From positions 124,001-188,000 of the forward strand of contig CAVONS010000005.1 of NCBI GenBank assembly GCA_963697345.1: 64,000 nucleotides of DNA. The letters run 5' to 3'. The stretch comes from Prado023 sp963697345 (GTDB lineage: Bacteria; Actinomycetota; Actinomycetes; S36-B12; CAIYMF01). A program made the translations under genes and the position numbers. Within the stretch, counting starts at the first letter, position 1; every line of letters starts with the position of its first letter. Below the pieces are notes generated by a model that was given only the letters and a program-made list of their open reading frames with translations, made no database searches and was not told the origin of the DNA. Of this stretch, positions 56,728-64,000 are shown one piece after another.

Positions 56728-58514
56728 GGAAGCGCCTCCACGCGTGCCACGATCGTGCTCACGGCGTCGTCCACGGCGACGTCCGAACGCTCCCCGCTGG
56801 CACGATCCTTGATCTCCACCGCACCCTCGGCCAGCTTCTTGCCGACAACCACGATCAACGGGACCCCGATGAGCTCCGAGTCGTTGAACTTCACGCCCGG
56901 CGAGACGCCCTTCCGGTCGTCGAACAGCACACGCAGGCCAGCCACGTCCAGCTCGTCGGCGATCCGCTCTGCCGCGGCGAACACCTCCGCGTCCTTGCCG
57001 GTGGCGACCAGGTGCACGTCGGCCGGAGAGACCTCCCGCGGCCAGATGAGCCCGCGGTCATCGTGGTGCTGCTCGGCGATCGCGGCCACCGCCCTGGACA
57101 CGCCGATCCCGTAGGACCCCATGGTGACCACGATCTGCTTGCCGTTCTCGTCGAGGACCTTGAGGTCCAGGGCCTCGGCGTACTTGCGGCCCAGCTGGAA
57201 GATGTGCCCGATCTCGATCCCGCGGGCCTGGCTCAGGACACCGTCGCGACCCTGGGCTGCACACTCGGGACACGGGTCCCCCTCGCGAACCTCAGCCACA
57301 TCGATCAGGCCATCGCCGGCGAAGTCGCGCCCGGCCACGAGGTCGAACACGTGCCGGCCGGGCTGGTCCGCCCCGGTGATCCAGCGGGTGCCGTCCACGA
57401 CCCGGGGATCCAGCAGGTACTGGATCCCGGAGGCCGACTCCTCGCCGAGCGCACCCGGGCCGATGTAGCCCTTCACGAGGGCGGGATTCGCGGCGAAGTC
57501 GGCCTCCTCGAAGGCCACCGGCTCGCCGGGCAGCAGCAGGGCCTCGAGCCGCTTCATGTCCACCTCACGGTCCCCGGGCAGTCCGATCACCAGCGGATGT
57601 GAGGATCCGTCGGGCATGGCGACCTTGACCACGACGTTCTTGAGGGTGTCCCCGGCCGCCCACGGACGGTCCGCGCGTGCCAGCTCGGGACGTGAGTTGG
57701 ACACGTCGACCAGCGTCTCGATGGTGGGTGTGTCCGGGGTGTCCTCCACATGCGCGGCGGGCAGCCCGTCGAAGGGAACGGGCGCGGGCGCCACACTGGC
57801 CACGGCCTCGACGTTCGCGGCATAGTCACACACCGCGCAGCGGACGTAGGTGTCCTCCCCCACGGGGCACATCGCCAGGAACTCCTCGGACGCGGACCCG
57901 CCCATCGCCCCGGACATCGCCGAGACGATCGTGTACTGCATCCGAAGCCTGTCGAACGTCGAGATGTAGGCGTCGCGATGCCGGCCGTAGGAGGCCTCGA
58001 GGCCCGCATCGGTGGTGTCGAAGGAGTAGGAGTCCTTCATGACGAACTCGCGCCCACGCAGGATCCCGGCCCGGGGACGCGCCTCGTCCCGGAACTTGGT
58101 CTGGATCTGGTACAGGCTCAGCGGCAGGTCCTTGTACGACGAGTAGAGGTCCTTCACCGTCAGGGTGAACATCTCCTCGTGGGTCGGCCCGAGCAGGTAG
58201 TCCGAGCCGCGACGGTCCTGCAGCCGGAAGAGGTTGGGGCCGTACTCGACCCAACGATTGGTCCGCTCGTAGGGCTCACGCGGCAGCAGGGCCGGGAAGT
58301 GCACCTCCTGGAAGCCCGCGGCATCCATCTCCTCGCGAACGATCCGCTCGACGTTGCGCAGCACCCGGTACCCCAGGGGCAGCCACGTGAAGACGCCCGG
58401 GGCCACTCTCCGGACGTAGCCGGCGCGCACGAGGAGCCGGTGCGACGGGACCTCGGCGTCCGCCGGATCCTCGCGAAGCGTGCGAAGGAACAGGTGGGAC
58501 ATACGGGTCAGCAC
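56724..58514 (-). CDS. proS: Prolyl-tRNA synthetase (bacterial type)
   Basis: 596 aa. Class II synthetase with an editing (INS) domain between motifs 2 and 3. RTLREDPADAEVPSHRLLVRAGY at the start (shown as LREDPADAEVPSHRLLVRA), motif 2 region RDEARPRAGILRGREF and motif 3 GIGVSRAVAAIAE are clear. The GTG at 58514 was chosen because a GGAGGAG site lies about 9 nt upstream and homologues begin with a few residues before RMSHLF; the ATG at 58502 is the alternative. Confidence 0.95.
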   Translation of the reverse strand: MLTRMSHLFLRTLREDPADAEVPSHRLLVRAGYVRRVAPGVFTWLPLGYRVLRNVERIVREEMDAAGFQEVHFPALLPREPYERTNRWVEYGPNLFRLQDRRGSDYLLGPTHEEMFTLTVKDLYSSYKDLPLSLYQIQTKFRDEARPRAGILRGREFVMKDSYSFDTTDAGLEASYGRHRDAYISTFDRLRMQYTIVSAMSGAMGGSASEEFLAMCPVGEDTYVRCAVCDYAANVEAVASVAPAPVPFDGLPAAHVEDTPDTPTIETLVDVSNSRPELARADRPWAAGDTLKNVVVKVAMPDGSSHPLVIGLPGDREVDMKRLEALLLPGEPVAFEEADFAANPALVKGYIGPGALGEESASGIQYLLDPRVVDGTRWITGADQPGRHVFDLVAGRDFAGDGLIDVAEVREGDPCPECAAQGRDGVLSQARGIEIGHIFQLGRKYAEALDLKVLDENGKQIVVTMGSYGIGVSRAVAAIAEQHHDDRGLIWPREVSPADVHLVATGKDAEVFAAAERIADELDVAGLRVLFDDRKGVSPGVKFNDSELIGVPLIVVVGKKLAEGAVEIKDRASGERSDVAVDDAVSTIVARVEALP

Positions 58515-58603
58515 GAGGGGTCTCCTCCAGGTCCGGTGACGACGACCCGCCGGAGCCCCGTCCGGGTGAGTCACAGATGTGTGGCAAGGATATCCCGGCG
58601 TGG

Positions 58604-58609
58604 CAGGAT
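58604..58609 (+). promoter_or_regulatory. -10 element of GNAT gene, leaderless type
   Basis: CAGGAT, 7 nt before the GTG at 58617. The 11-mer GTGGCAGGATG here is identical to that before the exonuclease gene (14948-14958). Confidence 0.4.
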
Positions 58610-58616
58610 GACTGCC

Positions 58617-59450
58617 GTGCCCGGTGAGCTGAAGGTGCTGACGTCGCGGCACCTCCCGGAACTCCTGTCGCTGATCGATCGTGACCCGGTGGCGCACTGC
58701 TTCGTCGCCGCCCGGGTGGCCGACCCGATGGACCCGTGGGCCCTCGGCGGGCTGATGTGGGGATGGTTCGAGTCCGGGCGGCTGCGCTCGGCCATGTACA
58801 CCGGGGCCAACCTCATCCCGATCGAGACGACGCCGCTGTCCCGTGCGGCCTTCGCCGACAACGCACGGCGCCTGGGCCGCCGGTGCTCGTCCATCGTGGG
58901 ACCCGCCGACGAGGTGCTGGACCTGTGGCGGCTGCTCGCACCGGCCTGGGGGCCGGCCCGCGATGAGCGCACCACGCAGCACCTGATGGCCATCTCGACG
59001 CCCCCCACGCACCCGCCCCATCCGGGCCTGCGTGCCCTGCGCATCGATGAGCTCGACCTGCTCCTGCCGGCGGCCATCGCGATGTTCACCGAGGAGGTGG
59101 GGATGTCCCCGGTTGCCCAGGGCGGCGGTCCTGCCTACCGGGCGCGGCTCGCCGAGATCGTGCGTTCGGGTCGCGCATTCGGGATCGTCGATGAGGGCCG
59201 CCTGCTCTTCAAGGCCGAGATCGGCTCAGCAACCCCACGTGTCTGCCAGGTCCAGGGTGTGTGGGTCGACCCTGCGCTGCGCGGGCGCGGCCTGGGTGGT
59301 GCCGGCATGGCCGCTGTCGTCGTCGCGGCCCAGGCCCAGATCGCCCCGGTCGTCTCCCTGTACGTGAACAACTACAACCACGCTGCCGTCGGCGCCTACC
59401 TGCACGTGGGGTTCGGGATCGTCGGGACGTTCGCCACGATCCTCTTCTGA
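58617..59450 (+). CDS. GNAT-family N-acetyltransferase
   Basis: 277 aa. N-terminal unrelated domain, then a GNAT fold from about residue 130 with acetyl-CoA motif A VQGVWVDPALRGRGLGGAGM and motif B YVNNYNHAAVGAYLHVGF. The substrate is unknown. Genes of this type usually sit between ispG and proS on the same strand in actinobacteria; here it is inverted. An ATG three codons upstream (58608) is an alternative start, but it overlaps the -10-like element. Confidence 0.88.
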   Translation: MPGELKVLTSRHLPELLSLIDRDPVAHCFVAARVADPMDPWALGGLMWGWFESGRLRSAMYTGANLIPIETTPLSRAAFADNARRLGRRCSSIVGPADEVLDLWRLLAPAWGPARDERTTQHLMAISTPPTHPPHPGLRALRIDELDLLLPAAIAMFTEEVGMSPVAQGGGPAYRARLAEIVRSGRAFGIVDEGRLLFKAEIGSATPRVCQVQGVWVDPALRGRGLGGAGMAAVVVAAQAQIAPVVSLYVNNYNHAAVGAYLHVGFGIVGTFATILF

Positions 59451-59509
59451 GCGACGCCGCGGAGCAGGCGGCTCGCGGCCGGTATCAGCCACGTTTCCGG
59501 GAATCGCCC

Positions 59510-59632
59510 ATGATGCGCGACAATCGGCCAGTGGACTGGATCAGGCGCAACATGACGGCCATCGGCATCCTCGTGGTGTTCGCGATGGTCCTGCCGTTCC
59601 TCATGGTCCTCTTCGGCATCGTGGTGTTCTGA
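59510..59632 (+). CDS. Small single-pass membrane protein (40 aa)
   Basis: 40 aa: a charged head (MMRDNRPVDWIRRN) followed by one hydrophobic helix (GILVVFAMVLPFLMVLFGIV). A GGGA site lies before two adjacent ATGs. It follows the GNAT gene by 59 nt on the same strand and converges on the GTPase gene. Function unknown; supported only by composition and ribosome site. Confidence 0.5.
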   Translation: MMRDNRPVDWIRRNMTAIGILVVFAMVLPFLMVLFGIVVF

Positions 59633-59644
59633 GGACCAGCAGCG

Positions 59645-60877
59645 CTAGTTCTTCCTGCCCAGGCCCCGCCGCCGGATGATCGCTGAGACCTCCTCGTTGA
59701 AGACCCGCTGGATCGCCTCGGAGTCCAGCGTCCCGGAGACGGTCTGGTACTTGCCCTCGGCCATCCCGATGCACACCCGGTGCCAGGCGGTGCCCACGGC
59801 GTAGGTCACGGTGCCAGCCACTCCTCCGGTGATCGCGCCGCCGGCCAGTGTCCCGACCCCCGGAACCAGCTTGAGCATGCCGGTGGCCGCCGCGCGACCC
59901 GCCTGCGTGGTGACGGTCGTGGCCGCGAGGCTGGCCACGGTCGCCCGCTGCATCGGGATGTCGTAGATGGTGGCGATCTTGGCCATCATCCCGATCTGGA
60001 TGGGTACGAGCACCGCCGCGTCCGCGAACGGGATGGGCGTGAACCCCGCCGCAGTCGCTGCACCCGCCGCGGCATTCACCGCCTTCTCAGCGGCCCGAGC
60101 CTTTCGCGCAGGGTCGATCTTCTGCGCGGCGACAAGGGCTTCGGTGGACTCCTGCGGAGCGCAGCGAAAGGTGGCATCGAGGAGGTCCAGCAGTCCGTGC
60201 TGCTCGACACCCGTGAAGGGGTCGGCCAGTGCATTGAGCAGAACGGGGCGTCCCTCGTGGATGGGCAGGCCCATGGACTGGATCTGGCGTGCCAGCTCCA
60301 GGGTGTCGGGGGCGACGAACAACTGACCCGCGGCGTCGCGGCGGCCGGGCACCTGCGTCATCACCAGGATCACCGGCAGGCCCAGATCGGCGAGCTCTCG
60401 GATGAACTGCGCCTCGGTCTCCTCGAACCGTCGGTCGGTGGCGCGGATGCAGTACCAGGCCAGGTGCACCTGCTCGGAGAACGGCATGACCCGGCTGTTG
60501 TCGATGAACCGCTTCAGCTCGGAGATGATCCTGGAGGTGTCGCGCCCCACCTCGAGGCCCTGCGTGTCATAGATCCCCAGCTTGCCCGTGCGATGGACGT
60601 AGAGGTGGCTGCCCTGGGTCACGGGCCGACCGATCCCGGTGGCCGCCACGGCCTCCCCGAAGATGGCGTTCACCAGCGTCGACTTGCCCACTCCGGTCTT
60701 GCCGAACACAGCGAGGTTGAAGCGTCCGATGGTCACCTCGGCATCGGCGAAGGCAGCCTCGAAGGCCTCCTGCGACCACTGCGCCCCGTCATCGGGCCCG
60801 GGGCCGCCGGCATCGGCGCCAACGGGCTCGGGCTTGCCGGCGCCGTTCGGGTCGGTGGACCCGGGCTGGATGCTCAC
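59645..60877 (-). CDS. Dynamin-like/Era-type GTPase with DUF697 domain
   Basis: 410 aa. G1 GKTGVGKST, G3 DTQG, and TQVP at the G4 position instead of the classic NKxD. The C-terminal 150 residues are Ala/Gly-rich, hydrophobic helices (FTPIPFADAAVLVPIQIGMM, GVGTLAGGAITGGVAGTVTYA) of the DUF697/YcjF kind, which associate with membranes. Role unknown. The GTG start lies 4 nt after the ispG stop, so it is co-transcribed with ispG. Confidence 0.88.
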   Translation of the reverse strand: MSIQPGSTDPNGAGKPEPVGADAGGPGPDDGAQWSQEAFEAAFADAEVTIGRFNLAVFGKTGVGKSTLVNAIFGEAVAATGIGRPVTQGSHLYVHRTGKLGIYDTQGLEVGRDTSRIISELKRFIDNSRVMPFSEQVHLAWYCIRATDRRFEETEAQFIRELADLGLPVILVMTQVPGRRDAAGQLFVAPDTLELARQIQSMGLPIHEGRPVLLNALADPFTGVEQHGLLDLLDATFRCAPQESTEALVAAQKIDPARKARAAEKAVNAAAGAATAAGFTPIPFADAAVLVPIQIGMMAKIATIYDIPMQRATVASLAATTVTTQAGRAAATGMLKLVPGVGTLAGGAITGGVAGTVTYAVGTAWHRVCIGMAEGKYQTVSGTLDSEAIQRVFNEEVSAIIRRRGLGRKN

Positions 60878-60881
60878 CGGC

Positions 60882-62036
60882 TCAGCTCACCGTCACCGCA
60901 GGCTCACCCTCGACATCCATGTCCTCAGCCAGGCGCATGGCCTCCTCGATCAACGTCTCCACGATGAGGGCCTCCGGCACCGTCTTGATGACCTGTCCCC
61001 TGACGAAGATCTGGCCCTTCCCGTTGCCGCTGGCCACACCGAGGTCCGCCTCGCGGGCCTCCCCCGGCCCGTTCACCACGCACCCCATGACCGCGACCCG
61101 CAGCGGGACATCGAGTCCCTCCAGCCCGGCCGTGACCTCCTCGGCCAACGTGTAGACGTCGACCTGGGCCCGGCCGCACGACGGGCAGGACACGATCTCC
61201 AGCCCGCGGGCGCGCAGGTTCAGGCTCTCCAGGATCTGCAGGCCGACCTTCACCTCCTCGACCGGAGGGGCCGACAACGAGACCCGGATGGTGTCCCCGA
61301 TGCCACGGCTGAGCAGGGCACCGAACGCGACCGAGGACTTGATCGTGCCCTGGAACGCGGGGCCAGCCTCAGTCACGCCCAGGTGCAGGGGGTAGTCGCA
61401 CTGCTCGGAGAGCATCTCGTAGGCACGAACCATCACCACCGGGTCGTGGTGCTTGACCGAGATCTTGATGTCCTGGAAGCCGTGCTCCTCGAAGAGGCTG
61501 GCCTCCCACAGCGCCGACTCCACCAGCGCCTCGGGGGTCGCCTTCCCGTACTTCTTGAGCAGGCGTGGGTCCAGGGACCCGGCGTTCACCCCGATCCGGA
61601 TCGGGGTCCCATGGTCGCGCGCGGCCGCGGCGATCTCCTTGACCTTGTCGTCGAACTGCTTGATGTTCCCCGGGTTGACCCGCACCCCCGCGCACCCGGC
61701 CTCGATGGCCTGGAACACGTACTTGGGCTGGAAGTGGATGTCAGCGATCACCGGGATCCCGGACTTGCGGGCGATGTCGGGCAACGCGTCGGCATCGTCC
61801 TGGCTCGGGACCGCGACACGCACGACCTGGCAGCCCGAGGCCGTGAGCTCCGCGATCTGCTGCAGCGTCGAGTTGATGTCGGCCGTCAGCGTCGTGGCCA
61901 TCGACTGCACGCTGATCGGGGCATCCCCGCCCACGGCCACAGGGTGCGTGGGGTGCTTCAGCAGGATCTGGCGCGTGGTGCGCCGCGGCGCGAGGACGGG
62001 CGGCGGCAGGGGGGGCATTCCGAGGTTGACGCTCAT
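60882..62036 (-). CDS. ispG: 4-hydroxy-3-methylbut-2-enyl diphosphate synthase (IspG/GcpE)
   Basis: 384 aa, the two-domain bacterial form. Penultimate enzyme of the MEP isoprenoid pathway. TIM-barrel motifs include APISVQSMATT, VRVAVPSQDDA and GVRVNPGNIK. Three Fe-S cysteines lie in SCPSCGR and MGCVVNGPGEA, the last also holding the Glu ligand. It supplies polyprenol precursors that also feed ppm. The M50 protease of the usual rip1-ispG pair lies upstream with a transporter gene between. Confidence 0.96.
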   Translation of the reverse strand: MSVNLGMPPLPPPVLAPRRTTRQILLKHPTHPVAVGGDAPISVQSMATTLTADINSTLQQIAELTASGCQVVRVAVPSQDDADALPDIARKSGIPVIADIHFQPKYVFQAIEAGCAGVRVNPGNIKQFDDKVKEIAAAARDHGTPIRIGVNAGSLDPRLLKKYGKATPEALVESALWEASLFEEHGFQDIKISVKHHDPVVMVRAYEMLSEQCDYPLHLGVTEAGPAFQGTIKSSVAFGALLSRGIGDTIRVSLSAPPVEEVKVGLQILESLNLRARGLEIVSCPSCGRAQVDVYTLAEEVTAGLEGLDVPLRVAVMGCVVNGPGEAREADLGVASGNGKGQIFVRGQVIKTVPEALIVETLIEEAMRLAEDMDVEGEPAVTVS

Positions 62037-62075
62037 GGGTCAAGTATCGGCCACGTGGCCCGAAGACGCCCACCC

Positions 62076-62927
62076 TCAGGGCCGCGTCGCCCCAGCGCCC
62101 TCCACGGCCCTCGCATCACCACGTCGCGAGCGCGCGATCATCTGGGCACCGGACAGCACCAGCAGCACGGAGAACAGCAGCAGGGCGACCCGATCGGGCA
62201 ACCATTGTCCCAGGGCTGCACCGGCCAGACCCGCAGGCGCCCCGACCAGGCCGGCGACCACCGCGATGCGCACCTCGACCAGCCCGTTGCGTAGGTTCGT
62301 GACGGTGGCGGTCAGGGCGGTGACGATCACGACCACCAGGCTCGTGCCGCGAGCAACGCTGGCATCGGCACCGGTCAGCAGCACCAGGCCGGGCACCATG
62401 ATGATGCCGCCCCCGACACCGAGCAGTCCGGCGAGCAGGCCGGCCGCGACCCCCACCAGCACCAGCAGCAGGCCCTCCCAGGCACCACCGAGCCCGGACA
62501 CGACCGCGGACTCCCCACCGAGCACCATCCGGGCCGCCGCGGCCAGGCTGAGCAGGCCGAAGCCCATCTGGAGCGCAGGGATCGGCGTGCGCGGCAGCAG
62601 ACGCGTCCCGAACTGCCCACCCAGCACGCCACCGACCAGGAGCAGGAAGCCCGCCGCGAGGTCGATGTTGCCATTGACCCCATAGCCGATCGCCGACGCC
62701 GTGGCGATGGGGACGATGGCCAGCAGGCTGGTGGCGCTGGCCCGACGCTGATCCAGGGCGAACCACGCGACCAGCAGCGGCACCATGATCAGTCCGCCGC
62801 CGACGCCGAAGAGCCCGGACAGCAGGCCCGCCGCAATGCCCAGGGACGACGCGCGCAACCACCATCGAGCCCCACCGGGGCTCAGGGGGCCCGACGGCGT
62901 GGGCACAGCGGATGCGGCCTGCGGCAT
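62076..62927 (-). CDS. TauE/SafE-family membrane transporter
   Basis: 283 aa with about eight membrane helices in two homologous halves, each opening with the family motif G(L)FGVGGG (LFGVGGGLIMVPLLV and LLGVGGGIIMVPGLVLL). The family exports sulfite, organosulfonates or similar anions; the substrate is unknown. It begins 9 nt after the M50 protease stop and ends 39 nt before ispG, so it interrupts the common rip1-ispG pair. Confidence 0.9.
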   Translation of the reverse strand: MPQAASAVPTPSGPLSPGGARWWLRASSLGIAAGLLSGLFGVGGGLIMVPLLVAWFALDQRRASATSLLAIVPIATASAIGYGVNGNIDLAAGFLLLVGGVLGGQFGTRLLPRTPIPALQMGFGLLSLAAAARMVLGGESAVVSGLGGAWEGLLLVLVGVAAGLLAGLLGVGGGIIMVPGLVLLTGADASVARGTSLVVVIVTALTATVTNLRNGLVEVRIAVVAGLVGAPAGLAGAALGQWLPDRVALLLFSVLLVLSGAQMIARSRRGDARAVEGAGATRP

Positions 62928-62935
62928 CAGCCCGG

Positions 62936-64000
62936 TCAGCCGTACAGGGAGATCGGGTTGATGAGGTCGGCCAGGATCACGACACTGGCCACCGCGACCA
63001 GCGCGATACCCACTCCATAGGACAAGGGCAGCAGGCGCGACACGTCCACGGGACCGGGATCCGCTCTCCCCCGCATCCGGGCCAGAGTCCGACGCGCCCC
63101 CTCGTAGACCGCACCCACGACATGCCCGCCGTCCAGGGGCAGGACCGGCAGCAGGTTGAACAGGAACAGGAACAGGTTCAGGCTGGCGATCAGGCTCACC
63201 AGGATGGCCAACTTGGCCTTCACCGGCTCCTCGGCGGCCACGACCTCCCCGGAGATCCGCCCAACCCCCACCACGCTGATGGGGCCCTCGGGGTTGCGCT
63301 CGTTGCCGGCGACCATGTCCTGGGCCAACTCGTACACCCGGACCGGAAGGCTGATCAGCGCCTGCACGCTACGGCCGGTCACGTCGGCCATCACGGTGGG
63401 CACCGCGGACGCCGGCTGTGCGACGTACTGCGTCTGAGGGGTGACACCCACGTAGCCGGTGGCCACGATCTGATCACCGAGGGTGCCGTCCTCCTCGAGC
63501 ACCGGTCGATAGGCGGTGGCCATCGGGACCTCGACCTCGCGCTGCCCGGTGACGGTGTCCAGGCCGAGCACGACGGTCTGCCCGGGGCTTGACCGGGTGA
63601 TCTCGGTGAGCTGCGTCCACTCGTCGACAGGCTGGCCGTCGATCGACGTGATCCGGTCCCCGACCACGATCCCCGCCGTGATGGCCGGCGAGACCGGGTC
63701 GTCCGCGGTGCACTCGAGGTCATCGCTGAGTGACGAGGGGTCTGCCACGGCCGCTGCGGCTGCCTCGGGAGTGGCCATGAACGAGGGCACGCACTCCCCG
63801 ACCCTGGCCACCGTCGTGGTCGTGGTCGGCATCCCGATGCCCATCAGCAGCACCGCGAAGAAGATCGCGGCCAGGACCAGGTTCATGAGGGGACCACCCA
63901 TCATGACGACAACCTTCTTGGGGGCGCTGAGCTTGTAGAAGACGCGGTCCTCGTCGCCGGGCTGGACCTCCTCCCACGCAGCTGCCCTGGCCTCCTCGGC
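62936..64000 (-). CDS. Rip1/RseP-type site-2 membrane protease (5' end outside window)
   Basis: The coding frame runs off the window end (first visible codon 64000-63998), so the N-terminus with the HExxH zinc motif is missing. Visible are MMGGPLMNLVLAAIFFAVLL, a PDZ domain with AGIVVGDRITSIDGQPV, and the C-terminal NLLPVLPLDGGHV carrying the third zinc-ligand motif. In mycobacteria Rip1 cleaves anti-sigma factors and regulates envelope lipid genes. The location upstream of ispG fits. Confidence 0.93.
   Translation of the reverse strand, partial: AEEARAAAWEEVQPGDEDRVFYKLSAPKKVVVMMGGPLMNLVLAAIFFAVLLMGIGMPTTTTTVARVGECVPSFMATPEAAAAAVADPSSLSDDLECTADDPVSPAITAGIVVGDRITSIDGQPVDEWTQLTEITRSSPGQTVVLGLDTVTGQREVEVPMATAYRPVLEEDGTLGDQIVATGYVGVTPQTQYVAQPASAVPTVMADVTGRSVQALISLPVRVYELAQDMVAGNERNPEGPISVVGVGRISGEVVAAEEPVKAKLAILVSLIASLNLFLFLFNLLPVLPLDGGHVVGAVYEGARRTLARMRGRADPGPVDVSRLLPLSYGVGIALVAVASVVILADLINPISLYG

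Noticed and set aside
58515..59021. N-terminal extension of ProS
   Set aside because: Would cover the promoter and the first half of the divergent GNAT gene. The ribosome site and family start support 58514.

Overview
The window is a gene-dense, roughly 70% GC stretch of an actinobacterial chromosome. Lineage markers are RbpA, mycothiol ligase MshC, a complete Pup-proteasome set (Pup, Dop, PafA, PrcA, PrcB, ARC), polyprenol-phosphate-mannose synthase, a PafB-PafC fusion and a DUF222/HNH nuclease. SURF1 suggests a haem-copper oxidase, so an organism capable of respiration. I cannot name a genus. No rRNA, tRNA, CRISPR array, insertion sequence or phage was seen.

Layout. 1-6249: subtilase (cut by the window edge), GDPD, rbpA with a sigma-R-like promoter, fxsA, ppm, a Rieske protein and lnt. 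6300-14912: a lysine aminomutase locus. On the minus strand kdd, an amidohydrolase, kamD, kamE and kal overlap by 4 nt at every junction; kamA diverges from kdd; an acyl-CoA dehydrogenase and an Lrp/AsnC regulator follow. Together they encode lysine to beta-lysine to 3,5-diaminohexanoate to 5-amino-3-oxohexanoate and, after a cleavage step whose gene (kce) is not here, 3-aminobutyryl-CoA to crotonyl-CoA. 14964-21696: a stand-alone 5'-3' exonuclease, a hypothetical gene, helY, a diacylglycerol kinase-like gene, tatC, tatA and a zinc-ribbon protein. 21804-34272: pafBC, two FKBPs, pafA-prcA-prcB-pup-dop, a PTS permease set between dop and arc, then arc and trmI. 34353-44500: membrane protease with CBS domains, ferredoxin, Fe-S RecB-like nuclease, a large ABC permease with a frameshifted ATPase, a HAD phosphatase and metH. 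44733-48441: an overlapping GT4 / alpha-alpha barrel / GH130 operon. 48442-51951: a small basic protein, a decayed lipoprotein/secreted-protein pair, and an HNH nuclease behind a perfect LexA box. 52178-64000: pgi, mshC, SURF1, HAD, proS, GNAT, a dynamin-like GTPase, ispG, a TauE-type transporter and a Rip1/RseP protease (cut by the window edge).

Recurring themes. At least a dozen genes have a TANNNT-like -10 element only 6-8 nt before the start codon and no Shine-Dalgarno, which predicts leaderless mRNAs. Cobalamin is used by two enzymes (KamDE and MetH). Reading-frame defects cluster in two places: the ABC ATPase and recB-like genes (36.7-39.8 kb) and the lipoprotein/secreted pair (49.2-49.8 kb). 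They are either real decay or assembly indels.
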